NCBI RefSeq assembly: GCF_001017175.1
Contig: NZ_LCYG01000032.1
Location: forward strand, 62,001-126,000
Direction: 5' to 3'
DNA from: Microvirga vignae
Lineage (GTDB): Bacteria; Pseudomonadota; Alphaproteobacteria; Rhizobiales; Beijerinckiaceae
Length of the DNA: 64,000 bases
Part shown: piece by piece, positions 59,395 to 64,000 of the stretch
Position numbering within the stretch: the first letter of the stretch is position 1
How the letters are laid out: each line of letters begins with the position of its first letter
Position numbers and translations under genes: made by a program
Notes under the pieces: generated by a model
The model's input: the letters and a program-made list of their open reading frames with translations, nothing else
The model's database searches: none
What the model was told of the DNA's origin: nothing

Positions 59395-61146
59395 CTATCT
59401 TGATACGAGACTTCCCCCACGCGCCCGCCGGACCCTATAGATACGCAGTTCTCCGTCCTCTTGCACAAGGTCGAGCCATTCAGGAATTTCACCATTCGCA
59501 AGCAAGGTCGGGAGATTGTTAGCCTCCTGTACTTTTTGGGGCACGCACATCGCCAGATACTGAACACCCAGCTCACCTATACGCCGGTAAGCTGCGGCGG
59601 GCGTACCTTCCATGATTTCATGGAAGGCGATGAACCCCTCCGTCATCTGGTGGTAGGGAGCAACAACGATACTGTGCGGCGTGTTTGCGAGAATTGCCGA
59701 GCCAAGATTGAGGTGAGCAAAGACGAGTCCGGGCTCCAGGCCAGCAAGCGCCCGCACGTCGGTTTGAGGGCTGCACGACCGCGATACAGACCGAGGTGTC
59801 TCCAGGCTCGCAACAAGCACTGCGGGGAGAAGGCTAGAAGCCAATAGTACGGCAACGATGCTCGGCACGAGTGCGCGATCACGAATCCAGCGGACCTGAG
59901 CAGCGGCGCCTGCTATGGCCGGAACTGCAAACCAGACCGCATACGACGACATGCGGACGTGCAAAACTCCGAGAGTTGTCGTCACAAGGGCAAAGGTCAG
60001 AATGATCACCCATTGCGGCTGTGCCCTTCGTTCAGCATTCCAAAGCATCATGACAAGTGTCGCCAGCCCAAAAAATGGGGTCCAGTAGGCGGTTACCTCC
60101 AACCAGCTAAATTTCAGAATTGTCCAGAACGGCTTCATCTCCTCTACGTGATCGAGAAAAAGCGGCCATAACCGTGGATCGACATCCGCAAGAGGCCCCC
60201 GCACGCAATTCGGCCGCAATATGAGAAAGCACGCCGTCGCGAGCCCGGCGGCACCTGCGAGCGCAAGAAGCCGATTTGAGCGTGCGTGGCTCAGTCGTGC
60301 TGAAAAACTTGCTAGGAGGATCCAAATGCCTCCTGCGAGAACGGCCGCGACCACATTCCAGGCAAGCGCATCGCATGCGGTTCCGAGCCAGTGTGCGGGG
60401 GCGGTCTGGGCTACGTGCATCCCGACGGCAGACACGCACAACGCCAAGACATAGGACCGTAAATGCTGTTGCCGGCCTGGAACGATCACCCACCAGATAC
60501 CCATTGCGGCTGCGGTGAGGAGCGCAAAGGGAAGCGCCTCGAATCCGATGCCTAGAACAGCTCCACTAGCGAGGCCGGCTCCAGCAGCAGCCCACCGACC
60601 TCGATCGCTAAAGATCAAGCATGCCGTGGCGATCAAAGTTAAAGCAATTTGAACATTGTGGTGATCAATTCGCCCGGGAATGAATTGGACGAAGTTGGGC
60701 GGGTTTAAAAACAGCAAAAGCAGCGCAACGATGACAGCCGCACTACCGCCGAGTCGCCGCGCCATCGACAGAACGGCGATGACTGCAGGAACAAGCCAAA
60801 GCAGAGGCCAGGCAAAGCGAGCTGCAGCCTCAGCACCGGCAGGCGACATCATCGTGCGAAACATCAGAATCAGCGCCGCGATGCCGCCGTCGACCAGACG
60901 GGACCAATGAATATCAAGGCCGTGAGGCGGCAATGCTCTTGGTACAATGTTCTCGAACCAAGGCTGCCCGGCAAGCAATTGGCGGACAAGGACGATTCGG
61001 AGGGCGTCATCGGTGTCGAGGAATGATTCGTAGAGCTGTGCCGATGGGAATTTGATAGCCGCCGTGAGTGTTACAAGGACGAGAGACGCAAGGAGGATCG
61101 ATCGTCTTCCCTCAAGAGCAGGTCCACGAAGATTAAAGGTCAGCAT
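59395..61146 (-). CDS. GT-C-like multi-pass membrane protein
   Basis: The 583-residue protein has about twelve transmembrane helices and a soluble C-terminal domain of roughly 130 residues. In the first extramembrane loop, LDTDDALRIVLVRQLLAGQP gives an acidic DxDD motif, and GRIDHHNVQIAL follows in the next. Both are of the type seen in GT-C glycosyltransferases and in STT3-like oligosaccharyl transferases. It may transfer a lipid-linked sugar on the periplasmic side. The ATG at 61146 was chosen; a TTG at 61194 is an alternative. Functional class is inferred from layout only. Confidence 0.65.
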   Translation of the reverse strand: MLTFNLRGPALEGRRSILLASLVLVTLTAAIKFPSAQLYESFLDTDDALRIVLVRQLLAGQPWFENIVPRALPPHGLDIHWSRLVDGGIAALILMFRTMMSPAGAEAAARFAWPLLWLVPAVIAVLSMARRLGGSAAVIVALLLLFLNPPNFVQFIPGRIDHHNVQIALTLIATACLIFSDRGRWAAAGAGLASGAVLGIGFEALPFALLTAAAMGIWWVIVPGRQQHLRSYVLALCVSAVGMHVAQTAPAHWLGTACDALAWNVVAAVLAGGIWILLASFSARLSHARSNRLLALAGAAGLATACFLILRPNCVRGPLADVDPRLWPLFLDHVEEMKPFWTILKFSWLEVTAYWTPFFGLATLVMMLWNAERRAQPQWVIILTFALVTTTLGVLHVRMSSYAVWFAVPAIAGAAAQVRWIRDRALVPSIVAVLLASSLLPAVLVASLETPRSVSRSCSPQTDVRALAGLEPGLVFAHLNLGSAILANTPHSIVVAPYHQMTEGFIAFHEIMEGTPAAAYRRIGELGVQYLAMCVPQKVQEANNLPTLLANGEIPEWLDLVQEDGELRIYRVRRARGGSLVSR

Positions 61147-61918
61147 TGTACGCACCAGCGTGAAATGTGCATACCGACGCTCCGTTCTCCGCAAAGGCTC
61201 ATGCTACGGACTTTCCGTTGTGTTGACTGATTTAACCAGTTGAACAGTGACAAGGCAAGTATAGGCATGCTCGATAATTGTGTTCTGACAACAACGGAAA
61301 TTCCATTCGGCCGGAATTGCATAGAAGTGTCCACGGGTATTTCGAATACTGTCCTTATCCTCTACTGATGCGCAAATGCTCCAAGCCAGCTATCGCGTTC
61401 ACGTTGACGGCATGGCGAGGCGTTTCGGCGTGGGCCAAGGAGCGCAACGTCTAGACCGCGTTTCATCAACTGTAATCGGTAGCCGCTGGCGCATGACCAT
61501 CGTCTCCATCGAGCTTGCGGACGACTCGGGACGTGGCTTGACGAGCGTCACTGAGACAGAATCGAGGCATTGCAGGGGAAGGTTGTATCCGTTGCCATTC
61601 TCTCGGCAGCCAACGTGAATCCGCGACCGGCCAACCCATTCGGAATGATAGCCCCTCAGCTGGCAGGCAGGAAGCCCACCGCCTTAGCTCTGTGTGCAAA
61701 GTGCCATCAATGCTTCCAGCGTTCGAAGTCGATCGGCTTTGAGGCATCAAAAATTTTGAATGCCAGGTTTCATGCAGCAATCCTCCGGATCGGTCGACAG
61801 CGCCGCAGAATTCACGCCTGCGGCGCCGGAGAGCGCCAAAGCTCACTGTCAGGTCACGCTCTCCAGCCCTCGAGGAAACCGCGATGAATATATTTTTTAT
61901 TCTGAAATGCAGCCTGAA
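61147..61918. other. Gene-poor stretch
   Basis: No recognised gene in about 770 bases between the GT-C-like gene and the Tad locus. Open frames on both strands have no domain features. AT-rich patches at 61290-61370 and 61880-61920 could hold promoter or terminator signals that I could not define. Confidence 0.45.
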
Positions 61919-62404
61919 TTATAGGTTAGGCGGAGCAAGTCTCGTCAGAGCAACATTGTTGTTGATCGTAGGATCGTTAGGATTTATCGAGCGGGCTCTC
62001 CGGAAGTACCGTTCAGCCTGCGCTCTATCCCCTCTTAGGAGATAGGAGTATCCTCGATTATTGAGAACCTGTGGGGTCTGTCCCTTGATCTTGACTGCTT
62101 GCCCGTAGGCCCGGTCAGCAAGATCGAAGCGACCGAGTTGGTCATAGCTTGCGGCAAGCCCGAGCCAGCCATCCCCATTCCCCGGCTCTGCCTCGACCGC
62201 GCTCTGGAAATAGCGTTCAGCCAACGCATAGTTCCCGCGGGCGAACTGCTCCCGGCCGACGCGTTCGGGCTGGTCCGTGGCGACAAACGCCTCTTCCATA
62301 GCTGTCCCGTTCAAAGAGACGCTTCCCCCTGAGCCGTCAGTAGACTGACAGCCAGCCAGCAATGCTACAGACAGCACTGCAACCAGTTTACTTGAACGAT
62401 GCAT
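61919..62404 (-). CDS. tadD: TPR lipoprotein of the Tad locus (TadD-like)
   Basis: The protein of about 161 residues has a lipoprotein signal (MHRSSKLVAVLSVALLAGCQ, lipobox LLAGC) and about three TPR units: RGNYALAERYFQSAVEAEPG, GWLGLAASYDQLGRFDLADR and NRGYSYLLRGDRAQAERYFR. TadD is an outer-membrane-associated pilotin-like protein for Flp pilus assembly. A GGGGG stretch precedes the ATG at 62404. The ATG at 62416 overlaps the TadC stop (TAATG) and is also possible. Position after tadC supports the name. Confidence 0.75.
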   Translation of the reverse strand: MHRSSKLVAVLSVALLAGCQSTDGSGGSVSLNGTAMEEAFVATDQPERVGREQFARGNYALAERYFQSAVEAEPGNGDGWLGLAASYDQLGRFDLADRAYGQAVKIKGQTPQVLNNRGYSYLLRGDRAQAERYFRRARSINPNDPTINNNVALTRLAPPNL

Positions 62405-62415
62405 TGCCCCCGCCA

Positions 62416-63345
62416 TTAGAACTTATCTGCAACCTGAAGAAGCCTTATTATCACAGGCGTCATAATGATTATCATAATTACGGGGAAGATAAAGAGTCCC
62501 AAAGGCAACACGAGCTTCACAGGAAGAGCATAGGCCTTCTGCTCGGCGCGGGACATCCGCTTGTCCCGCATTTCCTCACTGTAAGTGGTTAACGCTTGGG
62601 AAATGTCCGTCCCGAGCTCGAGCGATTGCTGCAACAGAGTTACAAACGAACGGGCCTCGTCCAAGTTCAAGCGACCGGCGAAGCCATGGAGTGCCTCGAT
62701 CGTTCCACGCCCGGCCCGAGTTTCCCCCGCCATCAGCGCGAGATTCGCCCTAAGCTCAGGCTGCTTTGAGCCAAGTTCGGTCGTAACGCGTTCCAACGCG
62801 GCCTCGAGGCTCAGGCCGGCATCGACGCAAACCACCAGCAAATCCAGGAAGTCGGGAAATGTCAGACGGTACCGTTCCTGAAGTATTCTCTGGCGACGGT
62901 CGATATATGCCTTCGGCAGGTAATAGGCGAGAACAAAGGCGCCGGCAAGAACACCGAATTTTTCCAACGGCGCCCATTGGCTGAGCGTGCTGAACGTTGC
63001 AAGATACAATGTGGCAGGAAAGGCAATGACGATCAGCAACCGGGAGATGGTGAAGATCGCTACCGCGTCCTGAGAAAAATACCCTGCCTTGATAAGTTCG
63101 ATCCGTAGCCTTCTCTGCTCCTCGACATCGACGCCGATCTTGCTCGGCTCCAGTTTCGCCTGAATGGTCCTGCCGAGAGAACTGGGAGGTGGGGCGGTTC
63201 CTGCCGCGCCTACTCCAACGGCTCCGAAGCGCTGACGGAGCCTGCCCCGGCGCAGCACGATTGTGGCGCTACCAAAGGATAGCAGCGTAACACAGGCGAA
63301 GATGAGGCCTAGGATCGTCCAATAAAGGAGCGTTTGGTTGGACAT
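62416..63345 (-). CDS. tadC: Flp pilus assembly protein TadC
   Basis: The 309-residue protein is a type II secretion F-domain membrane protein. It has an N-terminal helix, a long cytoplasmic part with ERYRLTFPDFLDLLVVCVDA and LSLEAALERVTTELG, and two helices at the C terminus. TadB and TadC form the inner-membrane platform of the Flp/Tad pilus. It starts eight bases after the tadB stop and shares the TAATG junction with the TPR lipoprotein gene. Confidence 0.9.
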   Translation of the reverse strand: MSNQTLLYWTILGLIFACVTLLSFGSATIVLRRGRLRQRFGAVGVGAAGTAPPPSSLGRTIQAKLEPSKIGVDVEEQRRLRIELIKAGYFSQDAVAIFTISRLLIVIAFPATLYLATFSTLSQWAPLEKFGVLAGAFVLAYYLPKAYIDRRQRILQERYRLTFPDFLDLLVVCVDAGLSLEAALERVTTELGSKQPELRANLALMAGETRAGRGTIEALHGFAGRLNLDEARSFVTLLQQSLELGTDISQALTTYSEEMRDKRMSRAEQKAYALPVKLVLPLGLFIFPVIMIIIMTPVIIRLLQVADKF

Positions 63346-63352
63346 TGCCGCC

Positions 63353-64000
63353 TCAGAACTTGAAGTTCACCATTTTGTACATAATGAAGTTGCCGACGGT
63401 CAGGAGCAGGGCTCCTGTGAGCGCAGCGAGGGTCAAGTACGGGCTTCCCCAGACATCGCCGTAATATTTCGGATTGATCATGTTGATGATGCCAAACATC
63501 ACGAAAGGGAAAAGGGAAAGGACCAGGGCACTGAACCGCCCTTCGGAAGACAAGGCCTTGATTTTCCGTTTCATCCGGAATCGCTCACGGAGCATTTTTG
63601 CCAAGCGGGCCAATATGTCTCCCAGGTTACCGCCAGTCTGATACGAGACCGCGATCGAGGTCACCAGGAACCCAAGATCTTCGTACCCGACACGACGATA
63701 GAGATTGCCGAGAGCGTCACGAACATCACGGCCATACGTTACCTCGTCAAAGACAAGCGCGAACTCGCTCCCAGCTGGATCAGGCATCTCTCTTGCAACA
63801 AGCGACAGCGAAACAGGCAACGGATGCCCGGCGCGCAAGCTCCGCACGATGACATCGATGATGTCAGGGAGTTGCTCGGCGAAGCGCCCGATGCGTCGGG
63901 TCCGCATGAAGAGCAGGAAGCCAATGATGGACAGAGCCGCCGCTGCACCGCTCAGGACCACTCCGAGAGGCTGCCACAGCAAGAACTGGACCATCAGATA
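63353..64000 (-). CDS. tadB: Flp pilus assembly protein TadB, 5' end missing
   Basis: At least 215 residues of a type II secretion F-domain protein: GRFAEQLPDIIDVIVRSLRA then HPLPVSLSLVAREM, YEDLGFLVTSIAVSYQTGGN, and three C-terminal hydrophobic segments. The frame stays open to the window edge. TadB is usually about 320 residues, so the gene should begin roughly 300 bases beyond the window. The Met at 63994 is probably internal. Confidence 0.88.
   Translation of the reverse strand, partial: YLMVQFLLWQPLGVVLSGAAAALSIIGFLLFMRTRRIGRFAEQLPDIIDVIVRSLRAGHPLPVSLSLVAREMPDPAGSEFALVFDEVTYGRDVRDALGNLYRRVGYEDLGFLVTSIAVSYQTGGNLGDILARLAKMLRERFRMKRKIKALSSEGRFSALVLSLFPFVMFGIINMINPKYYGDVWGSPYLTLAALTGALLLTVGNFIMYKMVNFKF

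Overview
The window looks like chromosome from a GC-rich alphaproteobacterium of the Hyphomicrobiales, probably close to Methylobacteriaceae/Microvirga. This is inferred from gene content (NepR-like and PilZ proteins, PHB depolymerases, Tad pilus genes, CaiB/BaiF and TRAP catabolic clusters), not from a marker gene. No complete rRNA, tRNA or CRISPR array was found.

Layout. (1) 1-6.98 kb is dense, core-like sequence: a DUF1622 membrane protein, an alpha/beta hydrolase, a PilZ protein, purC, a LolA-like carrier protein, DoxX and galE. (2) About 7.1-30.0 kb is gene-poor accessory sequence full of short genes, free-standing hairpins, duplicated fragments and wreckage. It holds an intracellular PHB depolymerase, a LuxR-type regulator with a degenerate receiver, two NepR-like proteins, an MBL hydrolase, a cupin, a secreted PHB-depolymerase-like esterase, an IS3-family element inserted in a phage gene, phage head-closure remnants, a PAP2 protein and WGR-domain remnants. 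(3) 30.2-42.7 kb is one minus-strand run of twelve tightly packed genes: a DeoR-type regulator carrying an inserted sugar-binding domain, a sugar ABC importer, enoyl-CoA hydratase, SDR dehydrogenase, aldose-epimerase-like protein, SMP-30 lactonase-like protein, a solute-binding-like protein without signal peptide, a CaiB/BaiF protein and an RraA-like aldolase. (4) 43.0-49.1 kb is a second minus-strand cluster: TRAP transporter (dctQ-dctM-dctP), an IclR regulator coupled to dctP, and a second solute-binding-like plus CaiB/BaiF pair. (5) 49.1-53.6 kb is again gene-poor, with an EamA transporter and pseudogenes. (6) 53.6-58.0 kb encodes a 1448-residue RTX/VCBS secreted protein. (7) 58.6-64 kb holds a secreted protein, a GT-C-like membrane protein and the end of a tad locus (tadB partial, tadC, TPR lipoprotein).

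A 17-bp sequence resembling the 3' end of a tRNA gene occurs three times in the same orientation (7.145, 29.954 and 52.530 kb). The copies fall at the borders of regions 2 and 3-5, and two of them are followed by paralogous copies of the same small gene. This suggests that 7.1-52.5 kb is built from integrated elements.

The best candidate for an undescribed system is the pair of clusters in regions 3 and 4. Each couples a cytosolic solute-binding-like protein to a CaiB/BaiF protein in which the position of the usual catalytic aspartate is Ser or Arg. Each sits with a different importer (ABC or TRAP) and a different regulator.
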